Counted from the stretch's first letter, positions 43,975 through 53,537 are shown. The stretch is DNA of 64,000 bases from Butyrivibrio sp. (GCA_022486625.1 JAKVKH010000003.1:1-64000); one strand, 5' to 3'. Numbers and translations are program-made. Notes: generated by a model not told the origin, from the letters alone.

Positions 43975-45178
43975 ATGGGTGGATGCGATTTATGTTTCGA
44001 CAGGTCTGATTCTGTCCTTTTACAACAGCAGAAAAAAGAAAATCATGCTGTATCCGAAGAGTCCTGTGAAACTGCAGGAACTGGCGCGTCAGGAACATAT
44101 CGCGGAGAAAATTGACCATCTGGAGAATGAAAACGGTGAAAGTACATTTCTGACCAATGCAATTAACTGTATCTGGGCAGTGATTCCGACGAAATGTGTG
44201 AGCGATTGTGATTACTGCGTGATCGGACCGGTCCTGACGGATTCTGTATCCAAAGTGCAGATTCGTAAATTTTATGCACAAAGTGGCCTGACGATTATGG
44301 AGGCAGCTGAAATTGAAGCGGAATATGCAGCGATTCCGGTTATGCCGTACCCTCTGCTGATGCAGATGTATCAGTATGTGTATTACTGCCTGACAGGGAA
44401 AAAGGCGGATATGAATGTACTTCCTGACAGAAAATATCAGAAGGATACGGCAGCCGAACTGGATACGGAACAGACGGAGGCTGCCCGGAAGAGAGATTAT
44501 ACACTTTCGGCAGAGACGGAAGCTTTTCTGTGCGATTGCGTCAGAAACGGAAATGTAGAACGGATCAGGCAGAGAAATTTAGGCGCATTGTGTGACCTGG
44601 CAGAGCTGGGACCTACGGAAGCAAGATCTTTAAAAAATTCCATGATCATCGGGATTGCGCTGATTACCAGAGCGGCAATCAGGGGAGGCGTTGCACCGGG
44701 AATCGCGTTTCCGCTCAGTGACCGGTACATTAACCGGATAGAAGCACTGTCTGCGGTAACGGATATCACACAGATGTATTCAGATGCGGCGGTTACCTTT
44801 ACGGATCTGGTCAGAAAAAATAAGTTCAGACTTACTTACAGCAAACTGATCAATCAGTGCTGTGAATATATTCTGCAGAATTCTGAAAAGGCTGTACGGG
44901 TAACGGATGTCGCGGCTGCTGCAGGCGTGCATCCGGATACGCTTACGAGAAAATTCAGGGCGGAAACGGGTATTTCAGTGCCTGATTATATCCGTCAGGT
45001 AAAGACAGAGGAAGCCAAGGTGCTTCTCCTGCATACGGATAAATCATTACTGGAAATTTCTGACATTCTGTCCTATTCATCGCAGAGTCAGTTTATTGTT
45101 TCTTTTCGGAAACAGGAGGGAATTACACCAAATGCGTTCAGAACCGCTTCAAGGAGAGAAAGAACAGATGATTTTTAA
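43961..45178 (+). CDS. AraC family transcriptional regulator, paralogue of 28625 gene
   Basis: The 405-residue protein starts at TTG 43961 (GGAAG a few bases upstream) inside the GH1 gene. It has an unrecognised N-terminal sensor of about 280 residues, sharing TRAAIRGG and the following RYIN pattern with the 28625 regulator, and a C-terminal AraC DNA-binding domain (about 300-400, HPDTLTRKFRAETG, then YSSQSQFIVSFRKQ). It probably controls the surrounding glycan genes. Confidence 0.85.
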   Translation: MNTIEWVDAIYVSTGLILSFYNSRKKKIMLYPKSPVKLQELARQEHIAEKIDHLENENGESTFLTNAINCIWAVIPTKCVSDCDYCVIGPVLTDSVSKVQIRKFYAQSGLTIMEAAEIEAEYAAIPVMPYPLLMQMYQYVYYCLTGKKADMNVLPDRKYQKDTAAELDTEQTEAARKRDYTLSAETEAFLCDCVRNGNVERIRQRNLGALCDLAELGPTEARSLKNSMIIGIALITRAAIRGGVAPGIAFPLSDRYINRIEALSAVTDITQMYSDAAVTFTDLVRKNKFRLTYSKLINQCCEYILQNSEKAVRVTDVAAAAGVHPDTLTRKFRAETGISVPDYIRQVKTEEAKVLLLHTDKSLLEISDILSYSSQSQFIVSFRKQEGITPNAFRTASRRERTDDF

Positions 45179-45321
45179 ACAAAAAACAGAATCATGAATT
45201 GTGCAAAAAGTCATATTTTTGATTATCGTCGGAAAAACAGAATTCATGCTGGAAAAGCATAACGAGTGAAAAGGCAGAGCTTTTTATAATGGTCACTGAA
45301 GGCAGACAGGGAGGCGGAAAA

Positions 45322-47706
45322 TTGGAACGGATTGCATTTGAAAAGCAGTGGATGTTCGGACGTGCCGGAGAACAGAAAAGATTTCTGGATCTGCCGCACG
45401 ATGCAATGTTGGAGCAGGAAAGAAGCAGCAGTGCTGAAACGGGGAGAAGCGGAGCTTTTTTCCGGGGCGGAGACTATGAATATGAGAAAAGCTTTATGGC
45501 ACCGGAGGAATGGGAAAATCAGGACATATTCATTGAGTTTGAAGGAATATATCCGCATGCTGTGATTGAACTGAATGGTCAGAAAATCGGAGAATGTCAT
45601 TATGGATATACCGGATATTTCTTTCTTCTGGAGGGACTGCAATACGGGCGCAGCAATACGATTTCCGTACGGGTAGACGGCAGCAGGCAACCGGACAGCA
45701 GATGGTATTCGGGTACGGGGATTTACCGCCCGGTATTTCTGTGGACGGGAAATAAGAAACACATCATGCCTGAAGGCGTCAGAGTGACAACACTTTCACA
45801 TGATCCTGCGGTAATCCGTGTGGATATAAAATGCTCTGAGGCGGTCAGTCTGCAGAAGGATCAGATAAAGCTGGTTACGGAAATATATGAGAAGGGGCAG
45901 AAGGTTGCTGTAACATCCGGTAATAACGCGGTAATCACGCTGGAAAATGCAAAGCTCTGGAGTGACCGCAGCCCGTCACTTTATGAATGCAGATGCATAC
46001 TGACAGAAAACGGTATGGTACTGGATGAGCAGAGGGTCAGCTTTGGAATCAGAACGCTGGAGTGGTCGGCAGAACGCGGATTTGAAGTAAATGGAGAAAC
46101 AGTTTTGCTGCGGGGAGGCTGTATCCATCATGATCACGGCATTCTTGGCGCAGCATCCTATGAAAAGGCAGAACGCAGAAGACTGAAGAAACTTAAGGAA
46201 TGCGGTTTCAACGCAATACGATCTGCACATAATCCGATCTGTAAAACGGCACTTGATGTCTGCGATGAACTGGGCATTTATGTCATGGATGAGGGCTGGG
46301 ACATGTGGTATAAGTCCAAAAGCAGATATGACTATGCAGACAGGTTTGAAGAACATTTCGAAGACGACATCCGGATGATGACAGAGAAAGATTATAATCA
46401 TCCTTCCGTGGTGATGTATTCCATTGGCAATGAAGTAACGGAGCCTGCGCAGGAAAAGGGAATCGAAACAGCAAAATCGCTGGTGAACTGTTTTCATGAA
46501 CTGGACGGGACAAGACCTGTAACTGCCGGAATCAATATTACGCTTCTGTATATGGCACAGATGGCAGAAGCAGCAAAGAAAAAGGCAGACAGTTCAGAAA
46601 CGGAAACTGAAGCGCAGATGCCGCAGATGGAAAAGATGGACAGTACCGCATATAACAGGATGATGTCAGAAGCGGGAGAACGCATGAACATGGCGGCAGC
46701 GACGGAAGAGGCGGACAGAATATCAACGCCAGTCCTGAATCTGCTGGATATTGCAGGTTATAACTATGCATCCAGCAGATACCGTGCAGAGGGAGAAAAG
46801 CATCCGGGGCGGATGATTGCCGGAACGGAAACCTTTGCAGCTGATCTCCCGGTTAACTGGGAAATGGTAAAAAGCTATCCGTATCTGATCGGAGATTTCA
46901 TGTGGACGGCCTGGGATTATCTGGGCGAGGTCGGGATCGGTGCCTGGACCTATGAACAGAAAGATGGAGATTTTGAGAAGAAGTATCCGTGGCTTCTGGC
47001 GGATACGGGGGCATTTGACATCCTGGGAAATGAAACGGCGCAGGCGGGACTGGCAGCCATTGTCTGGGGAGCCAGAAATACACCGTATATTGCAGTAAAA
47101 CCGGTAAATCATGATGAAAACAGTCTGATCCGGGCGATCTGGAGGGGAACCAATGCACTGCCGTACTGGTCATACAGGGGCTGTGAAGGCAGACCGGCAG
47201 AAATTGAGGTGTACAGCAGAGCATATGGAGTTGAACTGTTCCTGAATGACAGAATTATCGGGAAGAAACAGACGCAGAACTGCAGAGCAATTTTCAGAAC
47301 CGCCTATGAGGAGGGGATACTGAAAGCAGTTTCCTATGACGAGAAGGGAGATTATATAGCCGAAAGTACACTCTACTCGGCGGACAGAAATCTGCATATT
47401 GGCATTATTCCGGAAGAAACGCTTCCGGAACCTGATGAGCTTCTGTTTGTGGACATTGAGATTCTGGGAGCAAACGGACAGACAGAATGTAACAGGGATG
47501 AAAAACTGAAGGTTACCGTAGAAGGAGGTCGGCTCCTGGGATTTGGAAGTGCGTGTCCAAGGACGACAGAAAGTTATCTGGAAGGGAGCTATACCACGTA
47601 TTACGGGAAGAGTCTTGCAGTGATCAGATGTCTGGACAGAAAACTTACGATTTCTGTTCAGGGACAGACGCTTCCGGATGCACGGCTTGTGATGAGCAGA
47701 AACTGA
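45322..47706 (+). CDS. GH2 beta-galactosidase/beta-glucuronidase-type glycosidase
   Basis: The roughly 794-residue protein has the GH2 sugar-binding jelly roll (SRWYSGTGIYRPVFLW), the Ig-like domain and the TIM barrel with LLRGGCIHHDHG, GFNAIRSAHNP and acid/base Glu in YSIGNEVTEP. The nucleophile region is near GDFMWTAWDYLGEVG. TTG 45322 is the preferred start since AGGGAGG (45308-45314) sits 7 bp upstream; ATG 45289 lacks a ribosome site. A C-terminal GH2-associated domain is present. Cytoplasmic. Confidence 0.9.
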   Translation: MERIAFEKQWMFGRAGEQKRFLDLPHDAMLEQERSSSAETGRSGAFFRGGDYEYEKSFMAPEEWENQDIFIEFEGIYPHAVIELNGQKIGECHYGYTGYFFLLEGLQYGRSNTISVRVDGSRQPDSRWYSGTGIYRPVFLWTGNKKHIMPEGVRVTTLSHDPAVIRVDIKCSEAVSLQKDQIKLVTEIYEKGQKVAVTSGNNAVITLENAKLWSDRSPSLYECRCILTENGMVLDEQRVSFGIRTLEWSAERGFEVNGETVLLRGGCIHHDHGILGAASYEKAERRRLKKLKECGFNAIRSAHNPICKTALDVCDELGIYVMDEGWDMWYKSKSRYDYADRFEEHFEDDIRMMTEKDYNHPSVVMYSIGNEVTEPAQEKGIETAKSLVNCFHELDGTRPVTAGINITLLYMAQMAEAAKKKADSSETETEAQMPQMEKMDSTAYNRMMSEAGERMNMAAATEEADRISTPVLNLLDIAGYNYASSRYRAEGEKHPGRMIAGTETFAADLPVNWEMVKSYPYLIGDFMWTAWDYLGEVGIGAWTYEQKDGDFEKKYPWLLADTGAFDILGNETAQAGLAAIVWGARNTPYIAVKPVNHDENSLIRAIWRGTNALPYWSYRGCEGRPAEIEVYSRAYGVELFLNDRIIGKKQTQNCRAIFRTAYEEGILKAVSYDEKGDYIAESTLYSADRNLHIGIIPEETLPEPDELLFVDIEILGANGQTECNRDEKLKVTVEGGRLLGFGSACPRTTESYLEGSYTTYYGKSLAVIRCLDRKLTISVQGQTLPDARLVMSRN

Positions 47707-47723
47707 TATCAGTGGGGGTAAGC

Positions 47724-48665
47724 ATGAAAAAAGAGAAGGCATTACAGAATTATCAGAAAAAAAGAACCTGGCTTTATGATCTGAAAATGAACCGATGGTT
47801 ATATCTGCTGTCGGTGCCGATTATCATTTATTTCATTATTTTTAATTATGTGCCGATGGGCGGAATTCTGATGGCATTCGAAGATTTTAAACCGGCAAAG
47901 GGTCTGTTTGGCAGTACATGGGTAGGCTTTAAGAATTTTAAGGACTTTTTCTGCGGCGCCAGCTTTTTTAACATTTTGCGGAATACACTTGTAATCAATC
48001 TGCTGAATCTGGCAATTGCATTTCCGATGTCAATTATCTATGCGCTTCTGCTCAATGAACTGCACCTGAAATTCTTCAAAAAAGCAGTGCAGACCATTCA
48101 TTATCTGCCATATTTTGTTTCCATGGTGGTTATCTGCGGACTGATTGTAGATTTCTGTTCAACAAACGGACCGGTTACAAAGCTCATGGTCATGCTGTTT
48201 CATATTAAACAGGAGAATCTGCTGCAGAATCCGGCATATTTCTGGGGAATCAATCTGGTATCGGATATCTGGCAGGGACTCGGCTATGGTGCCATTTTCT
48301 TTGTGGCGGCAATTGCAGGCGTCAGTCAGGAGCTTCATGAAGCGGCGGCAATCGATGGTGCGGGAAGGCTTCAGAGAGCGGTTCATGTGACAATTCCGGG
48401 GATTATGCCGGCAATTGTCACAATGCTGGTATTGCGGTGCGGCATGATTCTGCAGGTAGGCGGGGATAAGATCCTGCTGCTTTATAATCCCAGTATTTAT
48501 TCTACGGCAGATGTCATTTCCACCAATGTACAGAGACTTGGTATCGAACAGATGAACTATGGATATTCCACAGCTGTCGGACTGTTCAATTCTGTTGTGG
48601 GGACAGTGCTTCTGGTGATATCCAATACGCTGAGCCGTAAGCTGACGGATACATCAATCGTATAA
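47724..48665 (+). CDS. Sugar ABC transporter permease (LplB type)
   Basis: The 313-residue protein has six predicted membrane helices and the permease EAA loop QELHEAAAIDGAGRLQR (about residues 205-220) that contacts the ATPase. It matches the LplB group, which pairs with a YtcP-type permease and a large lipoprotein. The ATG at 47724 has GGGGGT upstream. No ATPase gene is nearby; these systems commonly share MsmK-like ATPases encoded elsewhere. Confidence 0.92.
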   Translation: MKKEKALQNYQKKRTWLYDLKMNRWLYLLSVPIIIYFIIFNYVPMGGILMAFEDFKPAKGLFGSTWVGFKNFKDFFCGASFFNILRNTLVINLLNLAIAFPMSIIYALLLNELHLKFFKKAVQTIHYLPYFVSMVVICGLIVDFCSTNGPVTKLMVMLFHIKQENLLQNPAYFWGINLVSDIWQGLGYGAIFFVAAIAGVSQELHEAAAIDGAGRLQRAVHVTIPGIMPAIVTMLVLRCGMILQVGGDKILLLYNPSIYSTADVISTNVQRLGIEQMNYGYSTAVGLFNSVVGTVLLVISNTLSRKLTDTSIV

Positions 48666-48689
48666 ATGATGCAGGGAGGGTATCGGTAA

Positions 48690-49607
48690 ATGATTTCAAT
48701 TGGAAAATCTTCAGGGATGGTAGAAAAGACAGGGCCATCCAGAATTATCTTTGACATTTTGAATTATGGTTTCATGATCCTGTTTGCGGTCGCATGTATT
48801 GCACCGATCTGGCATGTTGCAATGGCATCCATCAGTGATCCGAGGATGCTGATGGCCAATTCCGGAATTCTCTGGAAGCCGCTTGGGAAAATCACGATGA
48901 AAGGCTATAGGATGGTACTCCATAATAAGAGCATCCTGACGGGATATGGAAATACACTGCTGTACGTCGTATGGAATGTAGTGGTAGGAACAATCAGTAC
49001 AATGGTCGCGGGATTTCTGTGCAGCAGAAAAGATTTCAAGCTGGCAACTCCGCTGACTCTGTTCATTATGTTTACCATGATGTTCGGAGGAGGTCTGATT
49101 CCGACTTACATGGTCTACAGGCAGATCGGTCTGATCAACAACAGACTTGTGATGATGGTGCCGGGACTCCTGAATGCGTTCTATCTGATTATGATGAAAA
49201 GCGCATTTGAACAGCTTGACAGCGGGTATGAGGAATCAGCCAAGATTGACGGCGCAGGTCCGCTGACGATTCTGTTTCGCATTCTGACCCCGTTAGTAAA
49301 GGCGAATCTCGCAGTCATTATCATGTTTACTGTTATCAACGTATGGAATTCATGGTATCCGGCATCCATTTATCTGCCGAGAGCAAGGAATTTATGGCCG
49401 CTGCAGCTCTTTATGAGAGAGATTCTGATACAGAATGATACCACGAAGGTACTGACGGGTACAGATGCGGCCAAGGCAGCGGATCTGACATCAAATCTGG
49501 TGAAATACTGTGTAACGATTGTCGGAACCTTACCGATTCTCTGTGCATATCCTTTTGCACAGAAATATTTTGTCACAGGTGCAACGCTTGGTGGTGTAAA
49601 GGGGTAA
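48690..49607 (+). CDS. Sugar ABC transporter permease (YtcP type)
   Basis: The 305-residue protein is the second permease subunit, with six helices and the EAA loop SGYEESAKIDGAGPL (about residues 182-195). GGGAGGG precedes the ATG. It ends with the FVTGATLGGVKG pattern common in this group. It should form the heterodimeric channel with the preceding permease. Confidence 0.92.
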   Translation: MISIGKSSGMVEKTGPSRIIFDILNYGFMILFAVACIAPIWHVAMASISDPRMLMANSGILWKPLGKITMKGYRMVLHNKSILTGYGNTLLYVVWNVVVGTISTMVAGFLCSRKDFKLATPLTLFIMFTMMFGGGLIPTYMVYRQIGLINNRLVMMVPGLLNAFYLIMMKSAFEQLDSGYEESAKIDGAGPLTILFRILTPLVKANLAVIIMFTVINVWNSWYPASIYLPRARNLWPLQLFMREILIQNDTTKVLTGTDAAKAADLTSNLVKYCVTIVGTLPILCAYPFAQKYFVTGATLGGVKG

Positions 49608-49619
49608 AAGCGGAAATGT

Positions 49620-49670
49620 GATGCTGCAGCATCTTATTTCAATAGACAGAGGCTGTATATTACAGTCTCT
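49620..49670 (+). other. Two hairpins between permease and binding-protein genes
   Basis: GATGCTGCAGCATC (49620-49633) is a perfect palindrome. AGAGGCTGTA (49648-49657) pairs with TACAGTCTCT (49661-49670) over a 3-base loop with one G-T pair. Such structures before a binding-protein gene often protect the downstream mRNA and raise its yield over the permeases. No T tract follows. Confidence 0.5.
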
Positions 49671-49696
49671 GAAGAAAAGGATATGGAGGGTATTAT

Positions 49697-51430
49697 ATGA
49701 GAAGGAAACTGGTTTCAACTGTACTGCTTTGTACGATGGGGGTCGGTATGCTGTCAGGGTGCGGCAGTACCGGTACGGCAGCGGATATGCAGAAGTCTGA
49801 CACAAATGCGACATCGCAAAGCGCTGATGCTTCCGCAGCAGCATCGGATGATTTTTCATCTCCGCTTAAGATTTCTGCATGGGTACATACCGATGATAAC
49901 AATGATGGATATCTTGCAAACACAAATGAAAATCCGGTCATTTCCTATCTGTCAAAAAAATTCAATGTGACGTTCGACTGGCAGATTCCTGCAGTCGGCA
50001 GTGAAACAGAGCAGCTTAACCTGATGCTGGGCTCCGGGGACTACACAGATGTGTTCGATACGACATTTTCACAGCAGACCTGTCAGGAACTTTATGACAG
50101 CGGTGTGATTCAGGATCTGACGCCGTATGTTGAGAAGTATATGCCGAATTATACAAAATATATTAACAGCAATGAGACAGTGAAAAAGTCGGCCTATACG
50201 GATGATGGGAAAATCGTATATATTCCGGATGCCAAAAATGAACCTACAGCAAACTGGGGCGGGCTGATGTATAACAGAAAGCTTCTGGAAAACGTAACAG
50301 GCGGCAAGATCAGCTTTCCGTCAGGAAAAGATGAACCGACGACCATCGATGACTGGGACTATATGCTCGGGCTGATGAAACAGTACTATGATCAGAAAGG
50401 ACTGAAAGATTATGCATGCCTGATTCTGCCGGCAGCAGGATATTTTACGACAGGAGATATTCTGACGGGCTTTGGTACGACAGGATCATATTATGTAGAC
50501 GCGCAGAAAAAGGTACAGAGCGGTATTCTGACAGATCAGTTCTATAATTATCTGGTGAAGATGAAGGACTGGTATCAGAAGGGCTATATTTATCAGGATT
50601 TTGCAAGCAGAAGCAGTGATCCGTTCTATTTCCCGAATCAGGCACTTACCTACAGCGGAAGTGCAGGCATTTTCTATGGCCTTGATGCACAGCTGGGAAC
50701 GGCAATGTCCAGTAAGGACAACGGTATTGATGTTGATTATCATGCATTGACCGCACCGCTGGATACACAGAATAATGCCACAGCGTTGCCTGCAAATGGT
50801 ATGGTAAATACCAATGAGGCAAGTGATGTATTTGGTGCAGGATGGGTTGTCTCTTCTTCCTGCAGCGAGGAGAAGCTGATTCGCTGGCTTAAACTCTGCG
50901 ATTATCTTTTCAGCGATGAAGGCAGCATGATGAAGTCCTATGGACTGACCAAGGAACAGGCAGGTGACAATGCGATATATAAGAAGCTGGGGATGCAGGA
51001 CGGTGCCTACTGGTTTGATGCAGACGGAAACTTTACCTATAATCCGGTTTCAGATCCTTTTGCAGCCAGTGTCAAGGTTAAGGAAAATCAGCTTCGTATC
51101 GCCAGATTCCCGGGCATGACCAACAATACCTATTATAACCAGAAGACAAGTGACACCTTAAAGGATGCAGATAAAATCTGGATTTCCAATGGATATTCTG
51201 CATGCATTCCTGCCGGTGTGACCCTGACAACTCAGGAAAGTAAGGATCTTGCTCCATTATCAACCGCCGCAACGGATTATATTGATTCCATGGTTCCGAA
51301 ATTCATTATGGGGACAGAAAAGCTGGATAAAGACAGCTTCGCACAGTTTGAAGACAAGGTCAGAAGTCTTGGGATGGATCAGTGTCTTAAGATTGAACAG
51401 ACGGCATATGATCGTTATATGACGAAGTAA
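49697..51430 (+). CDS. Extracellular sugar-binding lipoprotein of the ABC importer
   Basis: The 577-residue protein has a signal peptide with lipobox LSGC (Cys22), a Ser/Thr/Ala-rich linker (about 25-50), and a large family 1 type solute-binding domain (KISAWVHTDDNN onward). Large LplA-like binding proteins of this size take up oligosaccharides. Together with the two permeases it defines the import route for the glycosidase cluster. Confidence 0.92.
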   Translation: MRRKLVSTVLLCTMGVGMLSGCGSTGTAADMQKSDTNATSQSADASAAASDDFSSPLKISAWVHTDDNNDGYLANTNENPVISYLSKKFNVTFDWQIPAVGSETEQLNLMLGSGDYTDVFDTTFSQQTCQELYDSGVIQDLTPYVEKYMPNYTKYINSNETVKKSAYTDDGKIVYIPDAKNEPTANWGGLMYNRKLLENVTGGKISFPSGKDEPTTIDDWDYMLGLMKQYYDQKGLKDYACLILPAAGYFTTGDILTGFGTTGSYYVDAQKKVQSGILTDQFYNYLVKMKDWYQKGYIYQDFASRSSDPFYFPNQALTYSGSAGIFYGLDAQLGTAMSSKDNGIDVDYHALTAPLDTQNNATALPANGMVNTNEASDVFGAGWVVSSSCSEEKLIRWLKLCDYLFSDEGSMMKSYGLTKEQAGDNAIYKKLGMQDGAYWFDADGNFTYNPVSDPFAASVKVKENQLRIARFPGMTNNTYYNQKTSDTLKDADKIWISNGYSACIPAGVTLTTQESKDLAPLSTAATDYIDSMVPKFIMGTEKLDKDSFAQFEDKVRSLGMDQCLKIEQTAYDRYMTK

Positions 51431-51451
51431 AACAGATTAAAATGATTGCAC

Positions 51452-52048
51452 TTATCGGGCAGGGTTTCCTGCCCGATTTTGCGTTCCGGCAAGACAGGTG
51501 TGGATACAGCATGCATAGTAGACGGCCAGATCATGAGGAGCCTCCTGCATTCCATCCTTGAGCCAGCATTCGATAACACCCAGGCAGCCGTAAATTGTGT
51601 AGTAGCAGTCCCAGCGCCTTCGATAGTCAGTATCCTTTGCCAGAGACAGGTATTTTTTTGTTTCGGTATCTGCCTTATCGAGTGTCATGGAAAGTGAAAT
51701 TTCCAGTACCCTGCTTTCAAAATTCGGAGAAGAAATCAGCATATAGAGTTCGGCATTTTCACGCATGTCCTGAAACTGCTGTGTCAGCAGATCTACAAGA
51801 TTGCATTCATTGCAACGGTTCAGAATATCCGTGGTTCGCTGCAGGCATTCCTGCTCAAGCTGCTCCTTCCAGTCGTAAATATCCTTATAATATTTATAAA
51901 AGGTCGTTCTGTTGATCTCAGCTTTTTTGCATACATCTGTCAGGCTGAGTTTATGGAAGGGCTTATCTTCCAGCATCTGAATAATACTTTTTCTGATAAT
52001 CATTTTGGTATATCTTACTCTGGCATCAGTTCCCATTTTATCCCTCAT
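51452..52048 (-). CDS. TetR/AcrR family transcriptional regulator
   Basis: The 198-residue protein has the N-terminal TetR helix-turn-helix (about residues 14-60, KLSLTDVCKKAEINRTTFYKYYKD) and an all-helical C-terminal ligand domain rich in Cys. It is divergent from the zinc-ribbon membrane protein gene. Four copies of an AAAACAAC motif fill the space between them, so it probably controls that pair and itself. Confidence 0.88.
   Translation of the reverse strand: MRDKMGTDARVRYTKMIIRKSIIQMLEDKPFHKLSLTDVCKKAEINRTTFYKYYKDIYDWKEQLEQECLQRTTDILNRCNECNLVDLLTQQFQDMRENAELYMLISSPNFESRVLEISLSMTLDKADTETKKYLSLAKDTDYRRRWDCYYTIYGCLGVIECWLKDGMQEAPHDLAVYYACCIHTCLAGTQNRAGNPAR
51454..51480. terminator. Intrinsic terminator between convergent genes
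   Basis: ATCGGGCAGG (51454-51463) and CCTGCCCGAT (51468-51477) form a 10-bp stem with a GTTT loop, followed by TTTT. It ends the transporter operon. The convergent TetR gene stops at 51452, so the hairpin lies within its 3' end. Confidence 0.85.
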
Positions 52049-52090
52049 TTTTTTTCAAACAGAAAGTTTGACAACAGTATCTGAAGATCT

Positions 52091-52231
52091 GTTGTTTTAT
52101 GCTGCGAACCGGATGACTTTGCTGATTGTCCGGTGCTTCCTGCAGGAATAGTATAGCATTGTAAGAATTCAAAAACAACAGACAGTAAGTAAAACAACAA
52201 TGAGTACGAAAAACATCATCCGTTGTTTTAC
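52091..52231. promoter_or_regulatory. Cluster of AAAACAAC motifs, candidate TetR operators
   Basis: GTAAAACAAC (52189-52198) and its inverse GTTGTTTTAC (52222-52231) are centred 33 bp apart, about three helical turns. A further direct copy AAAACAACA lies at 52172-52180 and an inverted copy GTTGTTTTAT at 52091-52100. The motif array occupies the divergent promoter region of the TetR gene and the zinc-ribbon gene. Confidence 0.55.
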
Positions 52232-52250
52232 AGATGAAGGAGGCTGAAAA

Positions 52251-52841
52251 ATGAAATATTGCAGAAGATGCGGACATCGGATGGAGGAAGGTGCAAGATA
52301 CTGCGCTGCGTGCGGGGCATATCAGGAAGAGGAATATTGTTACAGGCAGCCGCTGATGCCGCATGAAATTCTGTATGCGTATGATCCGGAAATTATGGAA
52401 AATGAGGGAAGACTTCCGCTTGCGTGTATGCTGGCGTATATTCCCGGACTGTTTTTTATCCCGCTGTTATCGGAACCTCATGATAATATACACAGAAAAT
52501 GTGCATCCCAGGGGGTGTGGATCACGCTGATTTCAATTGTCGGCGTACTTTTACTGCCGTATCTGGTGATAACCGGAAATCAGATGCATCTGTTCACCCT
52601 GCAGTATCTGGTTTCACTCTTTACCGGATGGAATATGGTGAGCTGGCCGCGGAAACTGTGGCATCTTTTCCTTTTGTACTGGATAATGTTGCCGCTTGGC
52701 TGTTATGTTCCGATGAACTCGCTCAGAGGTTTTTTCCGGGGAACGTTCAGCAGGATTCCGTACAGAATCCCGCTTTTCTGGCGTTTTCAGCTGTTTCCCC
52801 TGTCGGAAGAAAATGAGAATGTGGAGGTGTCCGATGATTAA
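52251..52841 (+). CDS. Zinc-ribbon membrane protein of unknown function
   Basis: The 196-residue protein starts with a four-Cys zinc ribbon (CRRCG and CAACG, residues 4-22). Three to four hydrophobic helices follow (about 55-75, 88-108, 112-130 and 140-160). Similar proteins are integral membrane proteins without known activity. AAGGAGG precedes the ATG. It overlaps the next gene by 8 bp, so the two are coupled. Confidence 0.75.
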   Translation: MKYCRRCGHRMEEGARYCAACGAYQEEEYCYRQPLMPHEILYAYDPEIMENEGRLPLACMLAYIPGLFFIPLLSEPHDNIHRKCASQGVWITLISIVGVLLLPYLVITGNQMHLFTLQYLVSLFTGWNMVSWPRKLWHLFLLYWIMLPLGCYVPMNSLRGFFRGTFSRIPYRIPLFWRFQLFPLSEENENVEVSDD

Positions 52842-53430
52842 CGATACGGAAGAAGAGAAGTGTCTGAAACTGAAAATGGAAAATATCAGCAGTCTGAATA
52901 TTCTGTGCCGGAATTATCAGGTAAAGATCACAGAAGGAACAGAGGAAGAGATGGTAATCCGGTATCATAATAACCGGTTCCGGAAAATGATCATCAGCCG
53001 CAGCAGCTCAGGTGTCAGGATGGAAGAACAGATGGCAGTGACCTTCTATGAGTTCTTCCGGTTCATGGAACTGATGACAGACAATGTACTTGAAATTGAG
53101 ATCCCATCCGCCTGCAGGAATATGAATATCAGTGTGGAAACCGGTGTTACCGGAATTGATGTCAGCGATATCGGTGCACAGAATCTGAGACTCATTTCCA
53201 GTACCGGACAGATTTATATTCACAGTGCACATGTATGCAGAAGGCTGTCAGCCGTAAGCTCTGCCGGGCATGTATGCTGCTTTGCGCAGGGAACAGAAAG
53301 TGATTATGATATTGACTGCCGTGCAGACAGAAAAGATGTCTGTCAGCCTTTTTTCAGATCTGATCCTTCATCACCAAGGAAAATATTTCTGAGATCCAAT
53401 ATGTATGTACCGGAACTGGTTTTTATCTGA
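52834..53430 (+). CDS. DUF4097-like beta-strand protein
   Basis: The roughly 198-residue protein has repeated short beta-strand units (VETGVTGIDVSDI, LRLISSTGQIYIHSA, LSAVSSAGHVCC) typical of DUF4097/putative-adhesin beta-helix folds. The start ATG 52834 is supported by GGAGGTG at 52821-52827. Such proteins often pair with membrane or zinc-ribbon partners and act in envelope stress circuits, but the function is not established. Confidence 0.65.
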   Translation: MINDTEEEKCLKLKMENISSLNILCRNYQVKITEGTEEEMVIRYHNNRFRKMIISRSSSGVRMEEQMAVTFYEFFRFMELMTDNVLEIEIPSACRNMNISVETGVTGIDVSDIGAQNLRLISSTGQIYIHSAHVCRRLSAVSSAGHVCCFAQGTESDYDIDCRADRKDVCQPFFRSDPSSPRKIFLRSNMYVPELVFI

Positions 53431-53442
53431 ATGTCTGAAAAA

Positions 53443-53526
53443 TGTAAACGATTGACAATTGCATCATTTGGTGTTTTACTAATAGCAGAACAATAATCAG
53501 AAAAAGACAAATGTAAACGTTTATCA
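53443..53526 (+). promoter_or_regulatory. Promoter and two LacI-type operators of the LacI-sucrose phosphorylase unit
   Basis: TGTAAACGATTGACA (53443-53457) overlaps a -35 TTGACA (53452-53457), with a weak -10 TTTACT at 17 bp (53475-53480). A second site TGTAAACGTTTATCA (53512-53526) contains the perfect palindrome TAAACGTTTA and lies just before the ribosome site. Central CG palindromes are typical of LacI family operators, so autorepression is likely. Confidence 0.7.
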
Positions 53527-53537
53527 CAAGGAGCGCC

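Noticed and set aside
47553-47723. N-terminal extension of the first ABC permease to ATG 47553
   Set aside because: The extra 57 residues overlap the GH2 gene in another frame and lack permease features; ATG 47724 has its own ribosome site.
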